This document shows positions 47,344-57,424 of a stretch of DNA of 64,000 nt, piece by piece. Each line of letters begins with the position of its first letter. Position 1 is the first letter of the stretch. Made by a program: the position numbers and the translations under genes. Source of the DNA: Siphonodentalium dalli (taxonomy: Eukaryota; Mollusca; Scaphopoda; Gadilida; Siphonodentaliidae); contig CP136066.1 of NCBI GenBank assembly GCA_032622095.1, positions 149,761,559 through 149,825,558 of the forward strand, written 5' to 3'. The notes below the pieces were generated by a model. The model saw nothing but the letters and a program-made list of their open reading frames with translations. It was not told the origin of the DNA and searched no databases.

Positions 47344-50300
47344 ATGGCGATTAGTATAATGGCATATCGCAGTGCTATTGGAATCCACGATCTTCGCAAA
47401 TGCAAGCGTGAGGTACACATAACTCGATACACACAGGGCTTCGTTATGAACTACAACACCATTCTTTTTTTGGCCGCCCTATCACTTATTATGTCGTCCG
47501 ATGTGCATCCAAATCCGGGTACAATTGATCGAAACAACGAAAATTCGTTAGCTATATTTCACTATAATATCAGGAGCATACGATACAAATTGACAAAAAT
47601 AGTTGATATGATTACCGATTTCGATATTCTCTGTTTCACGGAAACACACCTTGACCCGTCATTACCATCATCTGATATTATGATTGATGGATATGGACCT
47701 CCAATCAGGAATGATCGCGATTCAAACGGCGGTGGGATCTGTGTCTATTTTTCTGACCAAGTATTGTCAGAAAGGCAGTCATCTCTCGAGTTTGACGACT
47801 CTATAATGTGGTTTAAAGTGATATCAAACAAAATGAGATACCTTTTAGCAGTGTCATATAGATCAGCTCAGTTCTGTGCACCTAACTACTGGGACCTCCT
47901 GGAGACTTCACTAGAATTAGCTTTAAAAGTATCAAATTCCGTAATACTGGTAGGTGATTTGAACTCAAATGCTTTTGATCCTTCTTCGGATTTAAATGAA
48001 ATGAAAGCCCGTCTGGTAATCCGAAATCTTATTAATGAACCTACACGCGTAACTGACAATTCGCAAACTAGTATAGATCCGATCTTGGTAAGTGATGGCA
48101 TTGTGGCTATTGATTCGGGAGTTATAGACCCAGGGGTATCCGACCATTATGGAACTTATGCAGTTGTGGAACTCGATTATACCTTAAACCCGAATTTTGA
48201 ACGGCATGTGTGGAATTATGGAGCCGCTGATTTTCAGCGCGCATCACAAATAATTAAAAATAAGGACTGGCTTAAACTGACGAAAGGTTTTGGAGTAAAC
48301 GAAACTGTTGAACTGTTCACTAACGATTTTTTAACTATTATGCGAGAAACTATACCTAGTCGTGTCGTTCTCATCAGACCGAAAGATAAATACTGGTTCA
48401 ACAGTGAGATTCGTAAGCAACTGAGAAAACGGGATAAACTGAGGAAAAAGGCTATTCATAGCGGAAATTTAATTGATTGGAACACTTTTAATAAGGCGCG
48501 AAATACCCTGAATAATATGAAAAAACAGGCAAGAAAAAAATTTGAAAACAATCTTCAGCATAATCTAACATCAGCAGACTCCCCGAGGTATTTTTGGAAA
48601 ATGGTAAATAATATTCTGAACCGAACCAAAAACGGATCCCTACCCCCGCTTAAGTTACTAACTGGGAACGATTCCTATGAAATTATTGTCGACGATTTAT
48701 CGAAGGCAACTCTGCTAAATGACAGTTTTATCGGCAACTCCGCGCTGCCCACCGCCAAACCAAACATTATTAAGGCTGTACCTCCCCCCACCATTAGTAA
48801 TGTGCCCGTAAAGACGGAAGATATATTGGAAGCTATTTCATCTCTTAAACCTAACAAGGCTCACGGTCACGATGGAATAAGTGCAAGAATGCTTCTTGAA
48901 ACAAAATATGCCATCGTTCAGCCCCTAAAAATTATTTTCGAATTATGTCTCAAAGAGTGTAAATTCCCCGATGAATGGAAAAAAGCTAATGTGATTCCAA
49001 TATTTAAAAATGACGATCGCTCAAATCCTAAGAATTACAGACCGATTTCTTTACTGCCGACACTGGCGAAAGTTTTTGAAAAAGTTGTTCTTAAATATCT
49101 TTTTAAGCATTTCGAGACCAAAGGCTTCTTTTACGATTTCCAATCGGGTTTCCTTCCTGGGCATTCAACTATATTCCAACTGTTAGAACTTAACCATTCC
49201 CTTAGCCAGGCCCTCGAGAATAAACTGCATACATGTGCTGTATTTTGTGATATATCTAAGGCTTTCGAGAGGGTCTGGCACGAGGGACTGGTATATAAAC
49301 TTGAACGATGTGAAATTTCCGGACCACTTCTTGCTTTCATTAATGACTATCTCTCAGATCGAAAACAAAGGGTGATGGTAAATAACACGTCTTCAGAATA
49401 TAAAAAGATACTCGCTGGTGTCCCCCAGGGATCTATTCTTGGCCCTTTCTTATTCTTGGTATATATTAATGATCTCGCTGAAAACATTAAATCTTTCACT
49501 AGAATGTATGCGGATGATACTTGCCTCACTGCTAGCAATGGAAGTCTCCAGGACCTTGAGGACGGTGTAAATACTGATCTTAAAGCCATAGATAAATGGT
49601 CAAATCAATGGCTAGTAAAATTCAATAGTAGTAAAACTAAGTCCATGACATTCTCTTATACCGGTGCCCAGCCTGACATACATCTTTTTCTCAGTGGTGA
49701 ACCTATAACCCAAGTAGAATCACACAAACACCTTGGCTTGAATATACAGAGTGACCTAAACTGGGTCAAACATATCAATGAGTTATCAAAGAAAATATAT
49801 GGCCGCCTTGCATATTTAAGACAATTGAAATTTTCTTTAAATAGGAAAACCTTAGACACAATTTATCGAGCGTACATATTGCCCCTGATGGATTACGCTG
49901 ACGTTGTCTGGGACTCCGCCCCAGCAAATGTAATTTCAAAATTAGATCGCATCCAAGCGGACGCGGGTCGAATTGTTACAGGTCTCAAGCGATCCGTTCC
50001 TGTAAAAAACTTGCTAGTAGAATTGGGGTGGCAAACGTTAACAAACAGAAGGAAATCTCATAGAATGAATATCATGTACAGAATAACGAATAACAAGACC
50101 CCTAAATATCTCAACAATCTCTTACCCACCCGCCCAGAATCAGCTGCTAGATATGATTTTAGAGATAAAACAAGTTTTCCTCCATACACATTCAAAAGAA
50201 CTGTCCATTTTGAACACACGTTTTTCCCAAATACAACTAGGGAATGGAATACCCTGTCAAATAAAATAAAAGAATCATCTTCCATTAGTATTTTTAAAAC

Positions 50301-50678
50301 AAAATACCCAACGACTGATCCAGTTCTTGTGCCACCAGACTATTTTAATTTCGGAAATCGCGCGATAACATCATTCATTGTAAACTTCGAAATTACTGTA
50401 GCGATTTAAACGGTGACAAATTTTCTAACTTCATATCGGACAATCCAAGCTGTCGTTGTGGTCACCCGGCCGAAGAAGCAAATCATTATTTTTTTGTTTG
50501 TCCATTTTACACAGATCAACGATGTTTGTTGTTTCACCAACTCGCTACCATTGGTGTACTAACTATTAATCTCGAGAAACTCCTCCTTGGAGATACTAAC
50601 CTGAATAGTACACAAAACCGGAACATATTTAGGGCTGTTCAATTATACATAACCTCGACATCGCGGTTCAAATTTTAG
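47344..50678 (+). CDS. LINE ORF2: APE endonuclease and reverse transcriptase, one frameshift
   Basis: It starts with ATG at 47344. A hydrophobic stretch and a 2A-like motif occupy residues 39-60. The APE endonuclease covers about 68-280, with NIRS (75-78), E100 in TETHLD, GDLN (204-207) and SDH (266-268). The reverse transcriptase covers about 500-770, with D636 in CDISKAF, 'GVPQGSILGPFLF' and YADD (722-725). A thumb and connection region follow. At 50358-50364 (TCGCGCG) the frame shifts by one base: the first frame stops at 50409, while the other continues 'NIIHCKLRNYC', then the C-terminal zinc motif CRCGHPAEEANHYFFVC, to a stop at 50678. Known role: nicks target DNA and copies the LINE RNA at that nick. 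All catalytic residues seen are intact; the shift probably inactivates this copy unless it is a sequencing error. Confidence 0.85.
47458..47523 (+). other. Degenerate 2A-like motif at ORF2 N-terminus
   Basis: Residues 39-60 read hydrophobic sequence followed by SSDVHPNPGT. Active 2A peptides end D-x-E/H-x-NPG-P. Here NPG is intact but the final Pro is Thr (ACA, 47521-47523). 2A-like motifs in this position are known from some sea urchin and other LINEs. This copy should not promote the usual ribosome skip. Confidence 0.65.
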
Positions 50679-51019
50679 TAAACACATTGATGTGCAAACC
50701 TACGCTGCAAATGTAACATGTTGTATTATCACTACATATATAGAATGCGAAGACTCGTCTGAGCCACCGACCCACGGGACGAACCACCCCCCCCCCATAA
50801 AGAGAAATATCCACCGTTATTGTCATACTCGGGATTATATCATTATATTGTTATAAGTGAAAAGATGTTGTACATATGAATTATAATGTTTGTGTGTGAT
50901 TATATTTTATGTTCAGTTTGTGTAATACAATTATGTGGGGAGAGAGACCATTTGTAAGTTGTAAAACTTGTGCCTCAATCCCGTTGCGATATTATTATGC
51001 AATAAAATATGTTTACACT
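50679..51019 (+). other. LINE 3' untranslated region and end
   Basis: Non-coding sequence after the ORF2 stop, with a C-run at about 50787-50796 and AATAAA at 51001-51006, 14 bp before the flanking copy. The end TATGTTTACACTA shows no long poly(A) and no clear microsatellite tail. Confidence 0.55.
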
Positions 51020-51327
51020 AACTTCAGCATCATCAACTCACAATTCATTCCAGCGACAAATGCACACAACGCACAATTTCATGGCTGGCGCTACAGTTCA
51101 TCAGTGCACAATAAATTACAATTATGGAGTAGAGAAGTGAATTGACTGAAACTCCATAGAACAATTAAAGTATTGTGATCAAATGTTGATGATATTGAAT
51201 ACTATTCTATATTTTGATTAAATTGTGTTAATTCGGAGATGTTGTGAAATATTTGAACTTGCCGGGGTACGACACTTACATAATGATAGTGTGTGGAAAT
51301 AATAGTAATAACATGATATTTTTCTGG

Positions 51328-51464
51328 CATTATGGTTTCTTACCGGCCCTCCCGGAATGATTAACAGCCCTCGTGCCTATTAGCGGCCATCGACTTCGTC
51401 TCGGGCCGCTTATAGGCCACCTGGCTGTTATACATTCCTATCGGGCCGTTAAGAAACCATAATG
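51328..51464. mobile_element. 137-bp hairpin MITE, right copy
   Basis: Same element as at 36008-36144, with one visible difference (TATACATTCC instead of TATTCATTCC). Confidence 0.75.
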
Positions 51465-51566
51465 CCCTCAAAAATCATGTTATTGTTATATTAGCCACAT
51501 GTCAAAGCCTAATGCTATTATTAAAAAAATTGTTTGTCCATTTATATTATAAAAATGTAGAAACTT

Positions 51567-52066
51567 TGAAATACACGGTTGGGCTTGGCGGTGGGTATCC
51601 TGTGAAAATATCTCCACCCGTCAAAAACCGCCACAAACAGAAAGAACATCAAAATGTAGATAGACTTTGTCCGTATAAAAATAAGAAATATCGCATAAAC
51701 AGTATGTTATGGTCATATGTTTGACCATTGTTATGTAAACAAAAGCATAAAAAGTAACTTTTCTTACTTTTCTGGTGTTTGTTTATATTATGATGGTAAA
51801 CGTTCTTTGTTGGTGAATACCTGATATGGTTTTAATAAAGAGCGTTTATGCCATTTGTGTGTGATTAGCCAGTAGCATTGTGCTGTATTCTGTAACACAA
51901 TCAGGCTCTTGCTTAGGTAAAATATAGTAGGTCTTTATGATAACATGCTGTTTACGCGATGGTCATGGTATATATGAACGGAACTGTATGCGTTTTAATG
52001 TTTTTCTGTTTACGGTGTTTGGAACAAATATGAATATTTTCGACAATTAAGGCCGCACGTGCCTTT
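51567..52066 (+). mobile_element. TTAA MITE family M1, copy 3
   Basis: Collinear with 8830-9332. The ends have drifted: it begins TTGAAATACACGGTTGGGC and ends GGCCGCACGTGCCTTTGAA, so TTAA is no longer present at either side. It carries AATAAAGAGCGTTT at 51834-51847. Most of this element is missing in the left copy. Confidence 0.8.
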
Positions 52067-53588
52067 GAATAGGTATGTTATCAAATATTTTGTTTCATAT
52101 GTTATTGTTTTCAACCTGAATTTTGTCTAAGGCCAAAACAATATTTGTGGTTTGGATTTCCCTACCTACCATATTTTAAACCCACCTACCCTAAGTTTTT
52201 TTCATGGTTTTCAAGAAAGTCGATTTAATTTTTTCTCCAAACATTTCATAAAACACAAAAAAACTCATTTAAGCATCTCAGAATAGGTTTATTTCTAAGT
52301 AACAGTATTGGGAAATATTAAAATTTATACAAAAATAATCAAAAGTAGTATTGTGTCAATCCTGCAGAGTAAATACACACTTGAAAAGCCGTAAGAACAT
52401 GTCAAAATAAAAACATTTATTTAAAAAATTAAATTTCAAGCCTACCTAGTACCTACCAACCCTTTTTTTTCGGCTTGCAACGCAAACCAGACATTTAATT
52501 TTTTATTTTTGGCTTAATAGACATCCATCCCCTTATATAAGAGTAATGTATTATGTCTATATAAAAAGAGCTTTGTTTCCTCTAACCCGACTGAAAAATA
52601 TTATTGAACCGCCGACCATACACATTTTATTGTGAATTTGGAAAACTGAACAAAAAAGATGTGGGTCTACGACCTTTTATTTAACCTAAAATTTAAATGT
52701 ACCTTTTTTCAGAGGCTTGGAGAGAGCCACCATTATCTCACCCTTGTCACAGATGGTTGAGCATCCTTCATCATTTGTACTCTTCTTATAGTAGTTGACT
52801 CTTCTTTCTTTTCTAACTCTTGCCTTAACTTCTGCCAGCGTGCTGGCAATTTCACTGAAAGTGTTTCCAATTTAACATTAACTTACAAAAGTTAAAAACA
52901 AATGTATACTGTGTCTCCCTATTCTCGTGCCTACAAGAGATATAATTGAATTTCCTCCAATAAAAAAAAAATTGTGCATATTAAATATATATTCTTTAAA
53001 AGTAACCTTTCTTTGATATTTTTACCAAAATTTGTGAATATTGGCTGAGTATTTTTTTTTTTCTGGCCATATTAACAACACATGGTGACCTATTGTCTGC
53101 CGTTAATTATTTCCTCATTCTCGTGACCTAGATACTGGGCGGGTGCATTCTTTTGTCCAGGCTGATCTAGCTGCCCAGAACAGGGGATTTTATTGGTTTA
53201 TGTTCCCTATCAAAGTCTGATGATATAAATCATGTCATGAATACTTTATTAGTAACTTATACTGAATTAGTTTAGGCTGTAGACATGTGGTGTATAAATT
53301 TACTAAAAACTGACAATGTTGGTGTAACATTAATTGCTATGTGAATTTTTACGTTAAACACCAAAAACAAATTTCCCATTGTTTTCTGTTGGTGATTTTA
53401 TACTTAAATGAGATGTATCACGTATCTTTGAACATTATGTGTATATTTTGATAATTCAATGCAATGATATATTCAACAGACTTTATACAAGATAACATAA
53501 GATAATGTGGCTACATAATATTTCAATATTTAATTAAATTTAATCTGATTAAATTGCAATATCTGAACAGTCCACTGAATAAGTCATC

Positions 53589-53663
53589 CTAACAACAATG
53601 AGGACACATGAACATGCTGTGTCTTCTCACTACACTGACTGGAGAGCAGTATTTCAGGTGTCA
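53589..53663 (-). other. In-frame TGA inside PHD-like tail, frame reopens
   Basis: The transposase ends ...CCVC-(21 aa)-WALCDCGHL, then TGA (53663-53661). The same frame continues HLKYC, later FMCPHCC, then TAG at 53589-53591. The spacing fits a PHD-like finger in which TGA replaces Trp or another residue before HLKYC. The next base is C, a leaky context for termination. The same TGA is in the left copy. Confidence 0.6.
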
Positions 53664-55693
53664 CAAATGGCCACAATCACAGAGTGCCCACTTCACTATC
53701 ACAAGCGAGACAATATCATCAAGAACCGGCGGAGAATGTTTTGCACAAACACAACAGTTATCAGTCGCATCATCATCCATTTCTGAATCTGTGTCCTCAT
53801 TCTCTACAGCATTTTGTGCCACATTCACATTATTTGCCCCACTTGTAGAAGGTTGAGGATTGACATTCGTTTCTCTGTCCCTTTGATATAATTCAAGTCT
53901 TGCTTCATATGTGCCCTCTGTTATCGCTTCCCCTTCAGGCTGAGGTCTGTTGTTTGCTCTCCTTGCTTTCTTGTTGTTAGGTGGCATTTGCATATCAATT
54001 ATTTTGTCTGCCAAATATGAATCAGCAACTGAATTGTTGGTAGTATTAGCAGATATAACATCCCTAAGGTCATTACCGTAGACTTCTGATGGCTGCAGCT
54101 CAGATGCTGATGGGTTGAAAGGGAATATGCCGGTCTTTTTGAATCCTGCTAAAATGTTCTGAATTGTCATACTCTTTGAATACGCCTTTGATGTAATTGC
54201 ACACAAGTCATATCTAGTAACAGAACGCCAAATGTGTGCCCTCAACCACAGATTACATTCAGCATTATAAAATACATTGAGCGGTCCATAACATGTTATA
54301 TCCAGTGGTTGTGCTAAATGTGATGTGTGTGGCGGTAGAACAAACATATATTTAACAAAGTAGTCTTCGAGATATGTTTTAAAAATCTCGGCATTTGACC
54401 ACCCTGAATCCGACACAAAGAACCCACTACCAGACAATGAACCTTCACACAAATCTTGTAGAACTCGTTTCCCCTTGAATATGTACCAATGAGGTAGCGC
54501 GTTTCCAATGGCATTGGCACATCCAATGATTGGCATGGTGCTTCCCCTAGGTGATGTAACTGCTTGTGGCTTGGCTGATCTTGATGCTACTATTTTGGTG
54601 CTGAGCTCTGTTTGAAATCCCGCCTCATCCAAATTGTACATAAGATGTGGCTTGTCCATAAGTTCATATTTGTCCAAAATGGTCTTCAGATTTGTGTAAT
54701 AATTCTGCATGGCCTGTGGAGATGCAGATTTGGCTCTTGAAATCTCGAGTGATTGAGCTTTACATATCTTCAGTCTACTTTCCCACCGACTAATGAAACC
54801 TGCCAACCAATTTTTACTCATAACTGCGGCTTTCCCTCTCCTATCTTTCCCCAAATGAAATATTAAATCAGCAGCTAGTCCTTGTAACTGTTGTTGTGAA
54901 TAACCATAACCAATAAGCGCCATTTGCTCCACATCCTCAACCAATGAGAGTTCCTCTGATTCAGAGAGCAGTGTTTCAACACCAGACTTCCTTGTATCTA
55001 CAGCAATCTTTCCAAGGACTCGATCACGTAGTGATTGCACTGGTATGCCATACATGTTTGCTGCCTTCTTAACATGTATCTTCTTATCTTTGACTGCTTG
55101 GTATGCCAACATCATCTGCTCTATCGTATACTGCCTCAACTTTACTTTGTATTTGAATGGTTTAGGCTGAAATAAATGAGAGAAAAAAATAGTTTACTGA
55201 AAACATCATACTGAGCACATAAAAAAATTTAATGCAGATAAAAAATAATAACTATTATGTTAAACTATCATAATTTATAACTATAATCAGCAAGAGTGAG
55301 TTTATTCTGTTTATTTGAAGTTTCACGACATTGAGCAAAAAATAATTTCAGAAGTATATTATTATAATGAATAGAGTTTATAAATATAGTTTAAAATTAA
55401 CAATAAACTTCCCTTTCCCTCTGGCAAATATGTTTGGTTTAGTAACGGTGCAATAGGAGTACCCATTTGCTGTGATATGAGATAATTACGTACGCGGAGT
55501 ACTCCGGCCAGATGAATCGAACACACCCCTGGTTACTATCACGTGACCAAACTGAAAATTTCAAAGATGGCAACGGTCACATCTTTCGCAATCAATCATC
55601 TCCCTTTCGTCTCCTTTCTCAATTTTTATTGGGGATTTGGGCTAAATTCAATAAATATATAGTATTTATAACACTTACCTGTTTTGTCCTCAT
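53661..55693 (-). CDS. Pogo/Tigger-like transposase, two exons, catalytically incomplete
   Basis: Model: ATG at 55693, exon 1 = 55679-55693 (M-R-T-K-Q), donor CAG|GTAAGT, intron 55167-55678, acceptor TTTATTTCAG at 55167, exon 2 = 53661-55166; 506 aa. Exon 2 opens with 'PKPFKYKVKLRQYT', as pogo proteins do. A psq/CENP-B-type helix-turn-helix follows (about 20-60), then a second DNA-binding part with 'KNWLAGFISRWE'. The DDE_1 nuclease starts with the first Asp in YNLDEAGF (about 185). The third Asp is in 'HLAQPLDITCYGPL' (about 294). Between 'YFVKY' and 'MFVLPP' the block that normally carries the second Asp (DGH-SH) is missing, in frame. A 'GFKKTGIFPFNP' motif and a zinc-ligand tail end the protein. 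It is probably unable to cut DNA but may still bind it. Confidence 0.85.
54255..54520 (-). other. Transposase segment present only in the right copy
   Basis: From here to 55693 the transposase has no counterpart on the left side of the LINE. This part includes the third Asp and the deletion of the second-Asp block, so the deletion cannot be compared between copies. Confidence 0.6.
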
Positions 55694-55701
55694 TTTGGTG
55701 A

Positions 55702-56231
55702 CTGTTGCAGGCTTTAATTTAGGAAAATGGTACTCTTGACTTTACGGCAACGGCAGGTGAAATTACCTTAATTACTGGTACGCGAATCGCACGCGCATTG
55801 TTGCTACAACGTCTCGCGCTACAGGAAAACAAATAATAGCACAAGAATATGAGGAAGCACGGGAATATGAGGATCAAGTATATAATAAAAACTAACCAAG
55901 AACTCCAGGCAGTGGGAGATACTGAAATTTAGCCCATTTCTAAAAGCTTTAAGCCGTTCGATTATTTACCTTAGCTGCCATATTTATTATGGGTTTTACT
56001 GGGGTAGTAGGTTAAATTTCCTCTTCAGAATATTGTTCTTTTCCGTGTATCAGTATTACAACAAACCAGTCATCAGTCTACTAGTATAAGAATAACGGTA
56101 GGATTATTCAGGTAGTGACACAAACAGTTTGTGCACAAGAGTTTTAATATTAATGAGGAACATAATATAACATTTCTATTTGCAGATAAATGTATGCCTG
56201 GTTATGTCAATCTGAAGAAATATGTATATAC
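55702..56231. other. Region upstream of the transposase gene
   Basis: It lies 5' of the two-exon model. No TATA box stands out. It would be the promoter if exon 1 is the first exon, or an intron if the upstream exons belong to the same gene. Confidence 0.3.
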
Positions 56232-56722
56232 CTTCTGTTGAGTTTGTGGAGGTGACATCATTGGGCTTCAATATGGAGATCATTCGTGCTGTTCTCTGTT
56301 CTTTTGGCTCTTCTTCAATGGAAGTGAATATAACATTGTGATAATAATAATGTATTACATACATGTATGTTTCAAACACAACAATTTGTACTATAAGTAG
56401 TAACATTTGGTAGGCGACTAATTCGTCCTTGTTAGTGCCTACTTGTGGTAGGGTGCACGGAGAGTGAAGCTAAAAAACAGTGGGTACTGGGCTTACTCAC
56501 GAGGACCTCTTGCTCTTACTGACTCATATTTGATCATGAGTTCCGTGCACATAAAGGTACAAGACTTTACTGTAATCTTATTATTATAATTAGGGTATAA
56601 AAATGTAATATCATTTTTTGTGTAATCATTGAGTCCAATGACCGATAACAACATACATGTACCTACCATATTGAAACGATCTTGCCAACACAATATTCCT
56701 TTGGTCCCATATAACAATTAGC
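56232..56722 (-). CDS. Three candidate exons of an unrecognised spliced gene
   Basis: Exon a 56667-56722 (acceptor AACACAG, donor ATG|GTAGGT), exon b 56501-56569 (acceptor AAGATTACAG, donor CTC|GTGAGT) and exon c 56232-56312 (acceptor CCATTGAAG, donor AAG|GTATAT). With these borders one frame stays open through all three, giving 'VIWDQRNIVLARSFQY', 'VKSCTFMCTELMIKYE', 'EPKEQRTARMISILKP'. Exon c ends in a phase that fits a 23-bp exon 55679-55701, and so the pogo gene. I do not recognise the protein. This is either a host gene, an upstream part of the transposon gene, or chance. Confidence 0.35.
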
Positions 56723-56923
56723 CTGTGTTCTTAACAGTTGTAGTACACTAACAAAATAATGCAAAAATAAGGCGTTTATGTTTTGGGAAATTTGTATTAT
56801 ATGTTATTAATTGGTTGTTTCCATATTGGCCGAGTTATGAGAAAGCCAGCATTTGAACGGTATTGGAACCTCAAACGATATATATTCTAAATGACATCAT
56901 TAGATTATTATTGTTCCTTTCAG

Positions 56924-57000
56924 TGAACAGACATGGGGGAGAATCAGAGAATGGAAGTTATACTGCCTGCTAAGAGCATGGAGATCATGCTCTCAAAAAG
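56924..57000 (+). CDS. Candidate first coding exon on plus strand
   Basis: A strong acceptor TTGTTCCTTTCAG precedes 77 bp with ATG at 56933 (MGENQRMEVILPAKSMEIML...) and a donor AAAAAG|GTAGGC at 57001. No following exon could be assigned, and no family is recognised. Low confidence. Confidence 0.3.
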
Positions 57001-57071
57001 GTAGGCTTTTTATAAAATTTAATATAGTCTGCTGAATACACTTACTGTTGTATTTCAAACCACTCGGGATC

Positions 57072-57342
57072 TTAGCATTCACATACGTCAGCGCCTTGCG
57101 AGTATCCGCCTTTTGGCCACATTTTTTTTGTGAAAGGATTTTTCTTCTTTCGTAAAGGTAATTTCCCAAACTGTGGCTTCGATTTTTTATTCTCTTCCCT
57201 TAAGTCCTCATCAGGGATTATTATAATCACATTGTCAGTTAATGCAGTCTCCCTCATGCGTTTAAGAACTGACCGTAGTTGGTGCTCTATTTCTCGCATG
57301 CATCTTTCATCTCTTGTGATATAAATCTTGTTGATTATTTCA
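57072..57342 (-). CDS. Candidate terminal exon, unrecognised protein
   Basis: The acceptor AATTACTTTGCAG at 57343 opens 89 codons ending with TAA at 57072. The frame begins EIINKIYITRDERC, then 'REIEHQLRSVLKRM', and a basic stretch 'LPLRKKKNPFTKKMWP'. It ends with Cys-Glu-Cys. It looks like a genuine exon by length, splice site and basic composition, but I know no homologue. Confidence 0.4.
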
Positions 57343-57424
57343 CTGCAAAGTAATTAATTTTGATACACTTTGCTAACACTTCTTGCTACAAAATTAGAAG
57401 ATAATAATATAAACTTTGCACATA

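Larger units (their letters stand above)
38472..51019 (+). mobile_element. Full-length CR1/L2-group LINE with internal satellite, 12.5 kb
   Basis: The left border is TAGAAGATGGCGG, exactly where the left flanking copy ends. The right border is just before ACTTCAGC at 51021. Order: 5' leader (38472-38659), ORF1 (to 39754), a higher-order satellite (39780-45900), unique sequence, a TATATG microsatellite, ORF2 (47344-50678 with one frameshift), and a 3' end with AATAAA at 51001. Related LINEs are usually 4-7 kb; here about 7.6 kb separates ORF1 from ORF2. The flanks duplicate 2.8-3.2 kb of target sequence. That ORF1 and ORF2 belong to one element follows from the matching borders, not from sequence comparison. 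Confidence 0.7.
51020..54254. repeat. Right copy of the duplication flanking the LINE (3235 bp)
   Basis: Starts at ACTTCAGC directly after the LINE end and runs through the hairpin MITE, the complete M1 MITE and the pogo 3' part to AACCACAGATT at 54254. There it passes without a break into the rest of the transposase. Its first ~120 bp are the last codons of the DUF3504 gene without the upstream gene, which shows that the ancestral site lay inside that gene. Confidence 0.9.

Noticed and set aside
53661-53663. TGA as a selenocysteine codon
   Set aside because: The expected residue at this point of a PHD-like finger is Trp or similar, and I saw no convincing SECIS-type stem downstream.
34069-55554. 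Identical 16-mer TCACGTGACCAAACTG at 34069 (DUF3504 upstream region) and 55539 (pogo intron)
   Set aside because: About one 16-base match between two places of a 64-kb sequence is expected by chance, and the flanks do not match.
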